Source: JAFAXD01 sp035472475 (lineage in GTDB: Bacteria > Pseudomonadota > Alphaproteobacteria > Rhizobiales > Xanthobacteraceae). Taken from it: a DNA stretch of 23,514 bases. Location: the NCBI GenBank assembly GCA_035472475.1, contig DATIPA010000157.1, positions 1-23,514 on the forward strand, read 5' to 3'. Shown one piece after another: positions 1-7,671 of this stretch. The first letter of the stretch is position 1; every line of letters starts with the position of its first letter. The translations under genes and the position numbers were made by a program. The notes under the pieces are model-generated. The model did no database searches, had not been told where the DNA came from, and saw nothing but the letters and a program-made list of their open reading frames with translations.

Positions 1-1478
1 CTGACATCGTGGTGGTGGGCGCGGGCCTTGCCGGCCTTGCGGCGGCGCTTGCTGCGCGCGAAGCCGGCGCCTCGGTGGTCGTGCTCGAGTGCGCGCCCGC
101 GGAGGAACGGGGCGGCAACACCCGTTTTTCCAACGGCGCCATGCGTGCCGTCTATGACGGCGTCGCCGACATCGAGCATCTGGTGGGGAAAATCGGCGAG
201 CAGGAGCGAGCGCACACCGACTTCGGTTCCTATTCACGCGAGCAGTATTTCGACGACATGGCGCGGGTGACGCAATACCGCGCCGATCTTGGGCTGACCG
301 AACTGCTTGTCGCCCGCAGCCGCGACACGCTGGCGTGGCTGCGCGGGCATGGCGTGAAATTCATGCCGCTCTATGCTTGGCAGTTTCGGTCGGCGGACGG
401 ATTCATCTGCTTCGCCGGCGGTTCCGCGGTCGAGACCTACGACGGCGGCGAAGGCTTATCGGCGGCCCTGTTTGCCGCGGTCGCTCGTGCGGGAATTTCC
501 CTACGCTATGGCACGCGGGCGACCGCGCTGATTGAACGATCAGGCCGCATCGTGGGGGTTACGGCGCGTTGCGGCCGTGATCGCGTCGAAATCCTCGGGC
601 GATCGGTGGTCCTGGCCGCGGGGGGCTTTGAGGCCAATGCCGAGTGGCGCACGCGCTACCTCGGACCCGGGTTTGAACTCGCCAAGGTGCGCGGCAGTCG
701 CTTCAACACCGGTGATGGGCTGCGCATGGCAATCGCAGCCGGCGCGATGACGTACGGCAACTGGTCCGGTTGCCATTCCGCCAGTTGGGACCTCAACGCA
801 CCCGACGTGAACGAGCTCGCCTACGGTACCGTGTTCAAGCGCGACGACTATTTCTACGGGATCATGGTCAACATGCGGGGCGAGCGGTTCGTCGACGAAG
901 GCGCTGACGTGCGCGCCGTAACCTACGCCAAGCTTGGCCGCGTGATTCTTGCGCAGCCCGGACAGGTCGCATGGCAGGTGTTCGACGGGAAGGTGACGCA
1001 TCTGCTGCACGAGGAGTATCGCCATCGCCGGTCGGCGCGGGTGCGCGCCGAAACCCTCGAGGCTCTCGCCGACAAGATGGAGGGCATCGACAAGGCGAGC
1101 TTCCTGCGCACGGTTGCGGATTTCAACAAGGCGGTACGGCGCGACATTCCGTTCGATCCGAGCGGCAAGAAGGATGGCCGCTGCACCACCGCTCTCGCGA
1201 TTCCCAAATCGAATTGGGCCGAAACGATCGACACGCCCCCGTTCGAAGCCTATGGCGTCACCTGCGGGGTAACGTTCACGTTCGGGGGCATCCGCATCGC
1301 CGAGAATTGCGGCGTCGTCGATGTTGACGGGGAGCGGATTCCTGGCCTGTTCGCGGCCGGTGCGATGGTCGGCGGCTTGTTCTATTTCAACTATCCGGGC
1401 GGTGCCGGATTGATGGGCGCCGCCGTATTCGGCCGCATCGCCGGCGCTGGCGCCGCCGCATTCGCCATGACGTCATGA
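1..1478 (+). CDS. TcuA-like FAD-dependent dehydrogenase (5' end outside window)
   Basis: A flavoprotein of the fumarate reductase/succinate dehydrogenase flavoprotein superfamily, closest in style to FAD-dependent tricarballylate dehydrogenase TcuA. TcuA oxidises tricarballylate to cis-aconitate in the cytoplasm. The reading frame is already open at base 3 (D-I-V-V-V-G-A-G), so the true start lies upstream and the GTG at base 9 is internal to the dinucleotide-binding strand. Visible motifs are the FAD-binding GAGLAG, a GGNTRFSNGAMR segment about 35 residues in, GGFEAN in the middle, and the C-terminal TFGGIRI and NYPGGAGLMGAAVFGR blocks that close the FAD site in this family. About 490 residues are present, so only a few are missing. 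It converges on the cyclase gene with a 30-bp gap. No TcuB or TcuC partner is visible, and the substrate could be another dicarboxylate, enone or steroid-like compound. Confidence 0.75.
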   Translation, partial: DIVVVGAGLAGLAAALAAREAGASVVVLECAPAEERGGNTRFSNGAMRAVYDGVADIEHLVGKIGEQERAHTDFGSYSREQYFDDMARVTQYRADLGLTELLVARSRDTLAWLRGHGVKFMPLYAWQFRSADGFICFAGGSAVETYDGGEGLSAALFAAVARAGISLRYGTRATALIERSGRIVGVTARCGRDRVEILGRSVVLAAGGFEANAEWRTRYLGPGFELAKVRGSRFNTGDGLRMAIAAGAMTYGNWSGCHSASWDLNAPDVNELAYGTVFKRDDYFYGIMVNMRGERFVDEGADVRAVTYAKLGRVILAQPGQVAWQVFDGKVTHLLHEEYRHRRSARVRAETLEALADKMEGIDKASFLRTVADFNKAVRRDIPFDPSGKKDGRCTTALAIPKSNWAETIDTPPFEAYGVTCGVTFTFGGIRIAENCGVVDVDGERIPGLFAAGAMVGGLFYFNYPGGAGLMGAAVFGRIAGAGAAAFAMTS

Positions 1479-1508
1479 TGTTGGCGCGCGAGATGAGCAA
1501 GCGGCCTC

Positions 1509-2708
1509 TCACGCCCCGGGATCGATCGTGAACAGCTCCTGCGGCCGGCCGACGCCGCGTAGTGCAAAGCGTCCGACTGAGACAAAGCGCTTCGTGTCGT
1601 CCAATGCGGACACGAAGGCCGAGGACAACAACACCGGCTGCTCCGCCGACCGGCACATGGCCGCAATCCTGCTCACCTCGTTGACGGCCGGGCCGATGAC
1701 GGTGAAATCGAGGCGTGCCTTGCTACCGACATTGCCGTAGAACACCTCACCGACGTGCAGTCCCAGATACGCGTCGGTAGTCGGCACGCCTTCGGCGAAG
1801 CGACGCTCGTTGAGCACCGCGACGCGCTGCTGCGCGAGTTTTGCAGCCGCAAGCGCCGCCAGACAGGCCTGCCGGCGGTCCTCCGCAGTGAAGATCGCGA
1901 GTACGCCGTCGCCAATCAGCTTGAGCACGTCGCCGCCGCGCTCGTGAATCGCCGAGACGATCGCGTCGAAATAGTCGTCGAGCATCGGGATCACGTGCTC
2001 GGGCGCAGTATCGGTAATGCGCGTGAACCCGCGCAAGTCGCTGAACCACAGCACGGCGTCGATCCGTTCAGCGACGCCGCGGGTAATCCCACCCTTGAGC
2101 ACGCGCCGGCCGGCGTCACGTCCCAGGTAGGTCTCAACCAGGTTTTCGGCGATGCGGCCGAGCGCCGCCGACTTCACGGCGAGCGACAGAAACGGCATCA
2201 GGTGCTGGAGGCCGAGAAGGTCGGCGTCGCAAAATCCGCCGGGCGCATCGGTTACCCAGGACGAATAGACGCAATCCATGTGGCCGATAACACCGCTTTC
2301 GGCAAACCGGTTGATCATCGCCGTATAGTCGGTCATGCCGGCCACGCGCAGTTCGGGAAAAACCGAAAATTCGCCCTCGCTCTCGGCGGTGAGCCGGCGG
2401 CGCATGAACGACCCGCCGGTTTGCAGCAGGCGATAGAACGGACTTCGCCGCCAGCGATCGTCCGGAACATTGCCGTCGGTGCGGCCATAGTCGCGCGGCG
2501 CGATTTCGTCCTTGTCGCGCTCCCAACCGAAGACGCGTCCCTCGTGAATCGGATGCAGCGTGTCGATCAGCACCGAGGAGCGCGCCAGCGGCACCCCTGC
2601 CGCGACGACGCGCTCACTAAATCCGGTCAGCAATGAGGTTTCGCTCTCGCCCGCCAATCCCGCGTCGGTGACCCACGCGGCGAGCTTGGGCAGTTGTAGC
2701 TCGTCCAT
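1509..2708 (-). CDS. class III adenylate/guanylate cyclase domain protein
   Basis: A 399-residue soluble protein with a C-terminal class III nucleotide cyclase domain (about residues 215-395), which would make cAMP from ATP. The metal-binding aspartates are D224 (in FSDLRGFT) and D267 (in KLIGDGVLAIF). The base-selecting pair appears as K263 and D334, the combination typical of ATP-specific cyclases. The transition-state pair N343 and R347 (AVNEVSR) is present, so the catalytic set looks intact. The N-terminal ~190 residues have no transmembrane segment or signal peptide and no sensor family I can name with certainty; similar stretches precede cyclase domains in many rhizobial proteins. The ATG start has no strong Shine-Dalgarno. 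It lies 41 bp downstream of nrdR on the same strand and may be read through from it. Guanylate cyclase activity is less likely on residue grounds. Confidence 0.9.
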   Translation of the reverse strand: MDELQLPKLAAWVTDAGLAGESETSLLTGFSERVVAAGVPLARSSVLIDTLHPIHEGRVFGWERDKDEIAPRDYGRTDGNVPDDRWRRSPFYRLLQTGGSFMRRRLTAESEGEFSVFPELRVAGMTDYTAMINRFAESGVIGHMDCVYSSWVTDAPGGFCDADLLGLQHLMPFLSLAVKSAALGRIAENLVETYLGRDAGRRVLKGGITRGVAERIDAVLWFSDLRGFTRITDTAPEHVIPMLDDYFDAIVSAIHERGGDVLKLIGDGVLAIFTAEDRRQACLAALAAAKLAQQRVAVLNERRFAEGVPTTDAYLGLHVGEVFYGNVGSKARLDFTVIGPAVNEVSRIAAMCRSAEQPVLLSSAFVSALDDTKRFVSVGRFALRGVGRPQELFTIDPGA

Positions 2709-2749
2709 GCCGGCGTTCTATAGCACAGGCCTGTGACAACATCCCGTCG

Positions 2750-3241
2750 TCACTTGCGGGCCGGCAGCGGCGCCAACGGCTTGTCGTCCTCTTCGCCGGC
2801 AAGTTCGCCGAGCACCGTTTCGAAATCCTTGGCCTCGCGGAAATTGCGGTAGACGGAGGCGAACCGCACGTACGCGACATCGTCGAGCCCACGCAGGTGC
2901 GCCATCACGGTTTCACCAATCGTCTCGGACGTGACCTCGTTCTCGCCCAGAGTTTCGAGGTCGCGGACGATCTTCGACACCGTCTGCTCCACCAAGTCCG
3001 GATCAACGTTGCGCTTGCGCACGGCAATCTCGACCGAGCGCGCGAGCTTGTCGCGGTCGAACGGCACGCGCCGGCCGTTGCGTTTGATCACCACCAGTTC
3101 ACGCAGCTGCACCCGCTCGAAGGTGGTGAAGCGCGAGCCGCAGGCCAGGCACAGTCGGCGGCGGCGGATCGCGGACGAGTCCTCGGTCGGCCGCGAGTCC
3201 TTGACCTGCGTATCCAGGCTGCCGCAATTCGGACAGCGCAT
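2750..3241 (-). CDS. nrdR: transcriptional repressor NrdR
   Basis: NrdR is the Zn-ribbon/ATP-cone repressor of ribonucleotide reductase operons. It senses ATP and dATP and binds NrdR boxes. The protein from this start is 163 residues, in the family range. An N-terminal zinc ribbon is formed by a CPNC pair and a CLAC pair about 28 residues later, followed by GSRFTTFERVQ. The ATP-cone then begins near VIKRNGRRVPFDRDKL and runs to about VYRNFREAKDF. I chose the ATG at 3241 because family members begin with MRCP. An in-frame GTG four codons upstream (3253) is possible but would add MGKG. The gene follows glyA by about 50 bp on the same strand, the usual alphaproteobacterial order. Downstream one often finds ribD and ribC; here a cyclase gene follows instead. 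Confidence 0.96.
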   Translation of the reverse strand: MRCPNCGSLDTQVKDSRPTEDSSAIRRRRLCLACGSRFTTFERVQLRELVVIKRNGRRVPFDRDKLARSVEIAVRKRNVDPDLVEQTVSKIVRDLETLGENEVTSETIGETVMAHLRGLDDVAYVRFASVYRNFREAKDFETVLGELAGEEDDKPLAPLPARK

Positions 3242-3288
3242 CCCCTTCCCCACGTGTTGTCGTCACGGCCGGCCCGGCCGTCGGCACT

Positions 3289-4593
3289 TCAGGCGGTATA
3301 GATCGGAAACCGTGCGATCAGCCGCGTAACCTTCTCGCGCACAGCCGTCTCAGTCGCGGGATCCGCATCCGTCCCCCTGTGCGCAAGCGCGTCGAGGACG
3401 TCCGCGATCAGATCGCCGACCTGGCGGAATTCGGCGACCCCAAAGCCGCGCGAAGTGCCGGCGGGCGTGCCGAGCCGGATGCCCGAGGTCACCAGCGGCT
3501 TCTGCGGGTCGTACGGAATCCCGTTTTTGTTGCAAGTGATCTTGGCGCGTCCCAGCGCTACTTCGGCGACCTTCCCAGTAAGGCCTTTGCTGCGCAGGTC
3601 GACCAGCATCAGATGCGTATCGGTGCCGCCGGAGACAAGATCGAAGCCGCGCGATTTGAGCGTCTCGCCGAGCACCTTGGCGTTCTCGACCACGGCCTTG
3701 GCGTAGGCGCGGAACGAGGGCCGCAGCGCTTCCTGGAACGAGACCGCCTTGGCGGCGATCACGTGCATGAGCGGGCCGCCCTGCTGGCCCGGGAACACCG
3801 CCTGATCGATTTTCTTGGCGAGTTCCGCGTCATTGGTCAGCACCACTCCGCCGCGCGGACCGCGCAAGGTCTTGTGGGTCGTGGTTGTCACCACATGGGC
3901 ATGCGGGACCGGGCTCGGATGCGCGCCGCCGGCAACCAGTCCGGCAAAATGCGCCATGTCCACCATCAAGCGCGCGCCGACTTCGTCGGCAGTCTCGCGG
4001 AATCTGCGAAAATCGATGATGCGCGGATAGGCCGAACCGCCCGCGACGATGACTTTCGGCCGATGCGTGCGCGCAAGCTGTGCCACTTCGTCCATGTCAA
4101 TGCGGTGGTCGTCGCGCCGCACGTTGTAGGCAACCGCGTTGAACCACTTTCCCGACAGGTTGAGCTTCATGCCATGCGTGAGGTGGCCGCCGGCCGCGAG
4201 GTTCAGCCCGAGGAAGGTGTCGCCCGGATTCATCAACGCCATGAAGGCGGCGGCGTTCGCGGACGCGCCCGAATGCGGCTGGACGTTGGCGAAGGCCGCG
4301 CCGAACAACCTGGTGACTCGCTCGATCGCCAGGCGTTCGACCACGTCGACATACTGACAGCCGCCATAGTAGCGCCGGCCCGGATACCCTTCCGCGTATT
4401 TGTTGGTCAGGACCGAACCCTGCGCCTCCAGCACCGCCTTGCTCACAATGTTTTCCGACGCGATCAACTCGATCTCGTCGCGCTGGCGGCCGAGCTCCTG
4501 CTGGACGGCTTGAAAGATCTCCGGATCGGTCTGTTCGAGCGTATCGGCGAACAATTCCTCTGCCGGCCCGGCGGCATGACTGGTCAGCGGCAT
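3289..4593 (-). CDS. glyA: serine hydroxymethyltransferase
   Basis: A PLP enzyme that interconverts serine plus tetrahydrofolate with glycine plus 5,10-methylene-tetrahydrofolate, the main one-carbon source of the cell. The protein is 434 residues, the usual length. Visible family signatures are ELIASENIVS (residues 42-51), TNKYAEGYPGRRYYGGC (63-79), LMVDMAHFAGLVAGG (209-223) and the PLP-lysine block TTTTHKTLRGPRGG with K241. The frame stays open 35 codons upstream, but that extension is low-complexity Arg/Gly-rich sequence. The ATG at 4593 has an AGGAG Shine-Dalgarno at 4600-4604 with 6-nt spacing and begins just before the conserved core. nrdR follows closely on the same strand, so the two are probably co-transcribed. 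Confidence 0.98.
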   Translation of the reverse strand: MPLTSHAAGPAEELFADTLEQTDPEIFQAVQQELGRQRDEIELIASENIVSKAVLEAQGSVLTNKYAEGYPGRRYYGGCQYVDVVERLAIERVTRLFGAAFANVQPHSGASANAAAFMALMNPGDTFLGLNLAAGGHLTHGMKLNLSGKWFNAVAYNVRRDDHRIDMDEVAQLARTHRPKVIVAGGSAYPRIIDFRRFRETADEVGARLMVDMAHFAGLVAGGAHPSPVPHAHVVTTTTHKTLRGPRGGVVLTNDAELAKKIDQAVFPGQQGGPLMHVIAAKAVSFQEALRPSFRAYAKAVVENAKVLGETLKSRGFDLVSGGTDTHLMLVDLRSKGLTGKVAEVALGRAKITCNKNGIPYDPQKPLVTSGIRLGTPAGTSRGFGVAEFRQVGDLIADVLDALAHRGTDADPATETAVREKVTRLIARFPIYTA

Positions 4594-4599
4594 TACGGT

Positions 4600-4604
4600 C
4601 TCCT
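4600..4604 (-). promoter_or_regulatory. ribosome binding site deciding the glyA start
   Basis: On the minus strand this reads AGGAG, 6 nt upstream of the ATG at 4593. It supports that start over the upstream in-frame ATG at 4698. Confidence 0.75.
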
Positions 4605-4783
4605 CGCCGGCAACACCCCGCGGTCCGCGCTGCGGACCCAGATGCCGGCGCACTCGCGGCCTAGCATATCGGCCGCCGAGCGCCAAGCGTTGGGCCAAGG
4701 GCTGTCGACAACCCGCAATATCTTGTCGCCCAACCGGTCCTGGGGGCTCTCGCGGTGGGGCGGGCGCGGCGTTGCCTCGCGCC

Positions 4784-5671
4784 TCAGCGGCCCCGCAGAA
4801 AGCGGATGATACCCGAGAAATCTTCGCCCCCGAGCCCGTGTGCGGCGCAGAGGCCGTAGAGCGCTGCCGCCTCCGCGCCGAGCGGGGTCGAGGCGCCGTT
4901 CGCCTGCGCCGCCTCCTGGGCGAGCTTGAGATCCTTCAGCATCATCGCGGCGGTGAATCCTGCCTGGTAGCCGCGGTTTGCAGGTGATGTCGGCACCGGC
5001 CCGGGCACCGGACAATAGGTCGTCAGCGACCAGCACTGGGCCGACGATTTTGACGCGATGTCGAACAGCTTCTGCGCGTCAAGCCCAAGCTTCTCCGCCA
5101 GCAGAAATCCTTCCGACACGGCGATCATGGACGCGCCGAGGATCATGTTGTTGCAGATCTTGGCGGCCTGGCCGTTGCCCGAACCGCCGGCATGCACGAT
5201 CGTCTTGCCCATCGCCGCCAGGATCGGTTGTGCGCGCGCGAACGCGGCATCGGAGCCACCGACCATGAACGTCAGCGTCCCCGCTTGCGCCCCGCCGACG
5301 CCGCCCGACACCGGCGCATCGAGCATGTCAAGGCCGCGATCGCCGGCGGCGCCCGCCACCGCGCGCGCGGTGGCGACGTCGATCGTCGAGCAATCGATCA
5401 GTAACGCGCGTTCGTTCGCATTGGCGATGACCCCATCTTCGCCTGAATAGACCGCGCGCACGTGTGCTCCCGCCGGCAGCATGGTGATGATCACCTCGGC
5501 GCCCCGGCAGGCCGCGGGTACCGAGTCGACCGCGCTACCTTTGGCCGATGCGAGCTTGGCCAACGTGGGCTTGGCGAGGTCAAAACCGGAGACCGCGTGT
5601 CCGGCCTTGAGCAGATTTTGTGCCATCGGCAGGCCCATATTGCCGAGCCCGACGAAACCGATCTTTGCCAT
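4784..5671 (-). CDS. mmsB: 3-hydroxyisobutyrate dehydrogenase
   Basis: An NAD-dependent beta-hydroxyacid dehydrogenase that oxidises 3-hydroxyisobutyrate to methylmalonate semialdehyde in valine degradation. The 295-residue protein has the N-terminal Rossmann motif GFVGLGNMGLPMA (residues 5-17), the substrate-binding block DAPVSGGVGGAQAGTLTFMVGG (split over 118-139), and the catalytic lysine K171 in GNGQAAKICNNM. The frame is open nine codons further upstream, but MAKIGFVGLG is the family start and has a GGAG/GAGG ribosome site just upstream. It is the last gene of the five-gene unit. Its neighbours supply the preceding enzymes, which favours this substrate over tartronate semialdehyde or other members of the family. 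Confidence 0.94.
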   Translation of the reverse strand: MAKIGFVGLGNMGLPMAQNLLKAGHAVSGFDLAKPTLAKLASAKGSAVDSVPAACRGAEVIITMLPAGAHVRAVYSGEDGVIANANERALLIDCSTIDVATARAVAGAAGDRGLDMLDAPVSGGVGGAQAGTLTFMVGGSDAAFARAQPILAAMGKTIVHAGGSGNGQAAKICNNMILGASMIAVSEGFLLAEKLGLDAQKLFDIASKSSAQCWSLTTYCPVPGPVPTSPANRGYQAGFTAAMMLKDLKLAQEAAQANGASTPLGAEAAALYGLCAAHGLGGEDFSGIIRFLRGR

Positions 5672-5676
5672 GTGCC

Positions 5677-5683
5677 CCTCTCC
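5677..5683 (-). promoter_or_regulatory. ribosome binding site deciding the mmsB start
   Basis: On the minus strand this reads GGAGAGG, ending 5 nt before the ATG at 5671. It supports Met10 of the longest open frame as the true start. Confidence 0.7.
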
Positions 5684-5698
5684 GCGGTTGTTGCGCAC

Positions 5699-6139
5699 CT
5701 ATTGCGGTTGTTCGCGCGCGGCCAGAACAGCAAGCGTCAGATAGGCGATGATCAACGCCGGCTCGAAGATCAACACCAGGATCAGATCATCATAGATCTG
5801 CGGAAAAAATATCTCGACCACGATCGAGGAGACCGACGACGTCAGCCACACGACCGCGCCCCAGGGCGCCGAGAGCCACAGCCCGACAGCCGCCACAAGA
5901 TCGATCACGGCGAAGAATACCGTCGCGGTCTGCCAGGCGATCGCTTGCGCTTCAAAGCCGCCTTCGGGCGCTAATCCAAATCCGCAGATGGCAGCCCAGT
6001 AGCGCAATCCCTTGAGCAGCGAGACGACGGCCATCACTCGCAAGAACAGCAGCAGCCGTTTCGTCCAGATCGCCGACGGCTGTTCGTGGCCGGCCTGGAC
6101 CGGCGCGAGCTCGGGCTGTTGGGCGGCGGGTTCGATCAC
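5699..6139 (-). CDS. DUF6163-type small integral membrane protein
   Basis: A 146-residue protein with a polar N-terminal tail (about 25 residues) followed by four hydrophobic segments at roughly 28-55, 68-90, 92-112 and 118-140, so it should sit in the inner membrane. The pattern fits the rhizobial DUF6163 family, whose function is unknown to me. Translation starts at a GTG whose last bases form GTGA with the stop codon of the upstream hydrolase gene (6136-6138), so the two genes are probably translationally coupled. mmsB follows after 27 bp. Its place inside a valine-degradation unit could mean a role in that process, or simple co-expression. No catalytic motif is visible. Confidence 0.85.
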   Translation of the reverse strand: MIEPAAQQPELAPVQAGHEQPSAIWTKRLLLFLRVMAVVSLLKGLRYWAAICGFGLAPEGGFEAQAIAWQTATVFFAVIDLVAAVGLWLSAPWGAVVWLTSSVSSIVVEIFFPQIYDDLILVLIFEPALIIAYLTLAVLAAREQPQ

Positions 6140-7194
6140 TGCAGCGCCAGCTCATGCTCAAGCGGCGCGAAATAGCGCTCGATATCATGCGCACCAACCT
6201 CGCGCAGGGCGCCCGGCTGCCAGCGCGGCTGATTGTCCTTCTCGATGATCAACGCTCGCACGCCCTCGTAGAAATCATGACCGTAAACCACCCGCGACAC
6301 GATGCGAAACTCGGCGCGCATGCATTCCTCGAACGTCCACGACCGGCCGCGCCGGACCTGCGCCAGGGCCAGTTTCAGACTGGTCGGCGATCGAGACCGA
6401 ATGGTGGCAGCGGCCGTGCTCGCCCAGCCGGCCTGCGATCCGCCCATTTGCGCGGCGTTATCAAGGTTCGCGAGGATCGTCTCGACCGTGTCGTGCGTAA
6501 ACGCCCGGTCGATCGTTGGTCGGCGTGCCAAGAGTGCACCGGACTCCGCCGGTTGCGTGAATTGCCTGATCACATCGTCCACCGCAGCGGCCCCGCATAA
6601 ACCGTCCAGCAACTCCGGAAACCGCGCGGATGGTACGCGATGGGTGGCCACCCCCGCGGCAACGCCGTCCGCAGGTCCCAGCCGCTCTCCCGTCACGGCG
6701 CAATAGGTGCCAAGTTCACCGGGCATGCGCGGCAGAAACCAGGTCGCACCGACGTCGGGAAAAAAACCGATCGCAACCTCCGGCATCGCGAACAGGAACT
6801 TGTCGCCTGCGATCCGATGCGAGCCATGCACCGAGACGCCGACGCCTCCGCCCATCACGATGCCGTCCAGCAAGGCGACGTAGGGTTTCGGGTAGCGCTT
6901 GATAACCCAATTGAGTGCGTACTCTTCACGCCAATAGACGAGCGCCTCGCTTTGCCGGCCGGTTTTCCCGAGATCGTAGACTTGGCGCAGATCTCCCCCC
7001 GCCGAGAATGCGCGCCCACCTGCGCCGGCAATCACCACGCGGGTCACCGACGGATCATCGCGCCAGGCATCGAGCTGTTTGCGCAGGGCACGCACCATGA
7101 CCAGCGTCACGGCATTGAGCGCTTGCGGGCGGTTGAGCGTCACAATGCCGGCGCTGCCGCGGCGATCGAACAGGATTTCCGGTTCGGAGTTCAT
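6136..7194 (-). CDS. 3-hydroxyisobutyryl-CoA hydrolase (enoyl-CoA hydratase superfamily)
   Basis: A crotonase-fold enzyme of 352 residues that should release 3-hydroxyisobutyrate from its CoA ester, the valine-specific step before MmsB. The oxyanion-hole segments FSAGGD (63-68) and GIVMGGGVG (111-119) are present. The block MPEVAIGFFPDVG carries E139 and D147, spaced as the glutamate/aspartate pair of HIBCH, which separates it from ordinary enoyl-CoA hydratases. The C-terminal half contains the extra helical region seen in HIBCH. The frame is open to 7314, but those 40 residues are Arg/Pro-rich and overlap the preceding gene; MNSEPEILF at 7194 fits the family start, although no clear Shine-Dalgarno precedes it. 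Its stop overlaps the start of the DUF6163 gene. Confidence 0.92.
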   Translation of the reverse strand: MNSEPEILFDRRGSAGIVTLNRPQALNAVTLVMVRALRKQLDAWRDDPSVTRVVIAGAGGRAFSAGGDLRQVYDLGKTGRQSEALVYWREEYALNWVIKRYPKPYVALLDGIVMGGGVGVSVHGSHRIAGDKFLFAMPEVAIGFFPDVGATWFLPRMPGELGTYCAVTGERLGPADGVAAGVATHRVPSARFPELLDGLCGAAAVDDVIRQFTQPAESGALLARRPTIDRAFTHDTVETILANLDNAAQMGGSQAGWASTAAATIRSRSPTSLKLALAQVRRGRSWTFEECMRAEFRIVSRVVYGHDFYEGVRALIIEKDNQPRWQPGALREVGAHDIERYFAPLEHELALQ

Positions 7195-7238
7195 CGCGTC
7201 TGGGTAGCGGGCGTCGTGCGTGCTTGCAACCGGCGGGG

Positions 7239-7667
7239 TCAATTCAAAGCCCAGAGGAAGGCCAGCGCGGCGGCGAGGCCGAGGCCAGCACGCACTGCGT
7301 GAAGATCGCCCCACCTTTTGATCAGGGTTTTGGTCTCAGCGTTCGCCGCCTCGGATGGCGTCGTTTCCAAGCGTTTGTTGACCGGCAGGATGACGATCAA
7401 CGTGTAGGGCCAATTGGCAAAAATCAGTGCAGCGCCGAGAAGCCAACGCCAATCCCGGGTCAGCCACATCGCCAGCAATCCAAACAGCGCGGACGCGAGC
7501 GCGAGGCTTGCCTGCATGGCAAAACCGCGCGTGTAGCTCGGCTTCCATTGGCGCAGCATCGAGGTGTTGTCGAGTTCAAGGCGGGCCGGTTGTTCGGCCG
7601 CACTGATGTAGAGCGCCGCGCCCGCGAACAGGGCGGCGGTGATCAACGCGAGTTCGCCGGCCACCAC
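7239..7667 (-). CDS. DUF1772 family membrane protein
   Basis: A 142-residue membrane protein with hydrophobic segments near residues 5-22, 50-69, 76-95 and 124-141. The spread of conserved features matches DUF1772 (anthrone oxygenase-like, function uncertain): GAALYISAAEQPARL, a WKPSYTRG block, DWRWLLGA, NWPYTLIVILPVNKRL, and RWGDLHAVRAGLG. The start is one of two adjacent GTG codons only 4 bp after the acyl-CoA dehydrogenase stop, so it is in the same operon. The HIBCH-type gene begins 44 bp further on. I see no cofactor-binding motif and do not assign a reaction. Confidence 0.88.
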   Translation of the reverse strand: MVAGELALITAALFAGAALYISAAEQPARLELDNTSMLRQWKPSYTRGFAMQASLALASALFGLLAMWLTRDWRWLLGAALIFANWPYTLIVILPVNKRLETTPSEAANAETKTLIKRWGDLHAVRAGLGLAAALAFLWALN

Positions 7668-7671
7668 GCGC

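Noticed and set aside
9..1478. GTG at base 9 as the start of the TcuA-like gene
   Set aside because: It lies inside the first FAD-binding strand and the frame is open to the window edge, so the real start is outside.
1755..2636. 293-codon plus-strand open frame opposite the cyclase gene
   Set aside because: Same shadow effect; the minus-strand frame has all class III cyclase residues.
4594..4698. 35-residue N-terminal extension of GlyA
   Set aside because: The extension is Arg/Gly-rich and not family-like, and the downstream ATG has a well-placed AGGAG.
3379..4809. 476-codon plus-strand open frame opposite glyA
   Set aside because: It is a shadow of high-GC glyA coding, with His/Arg/Asp-rich low-complexity sequence and no family motif.
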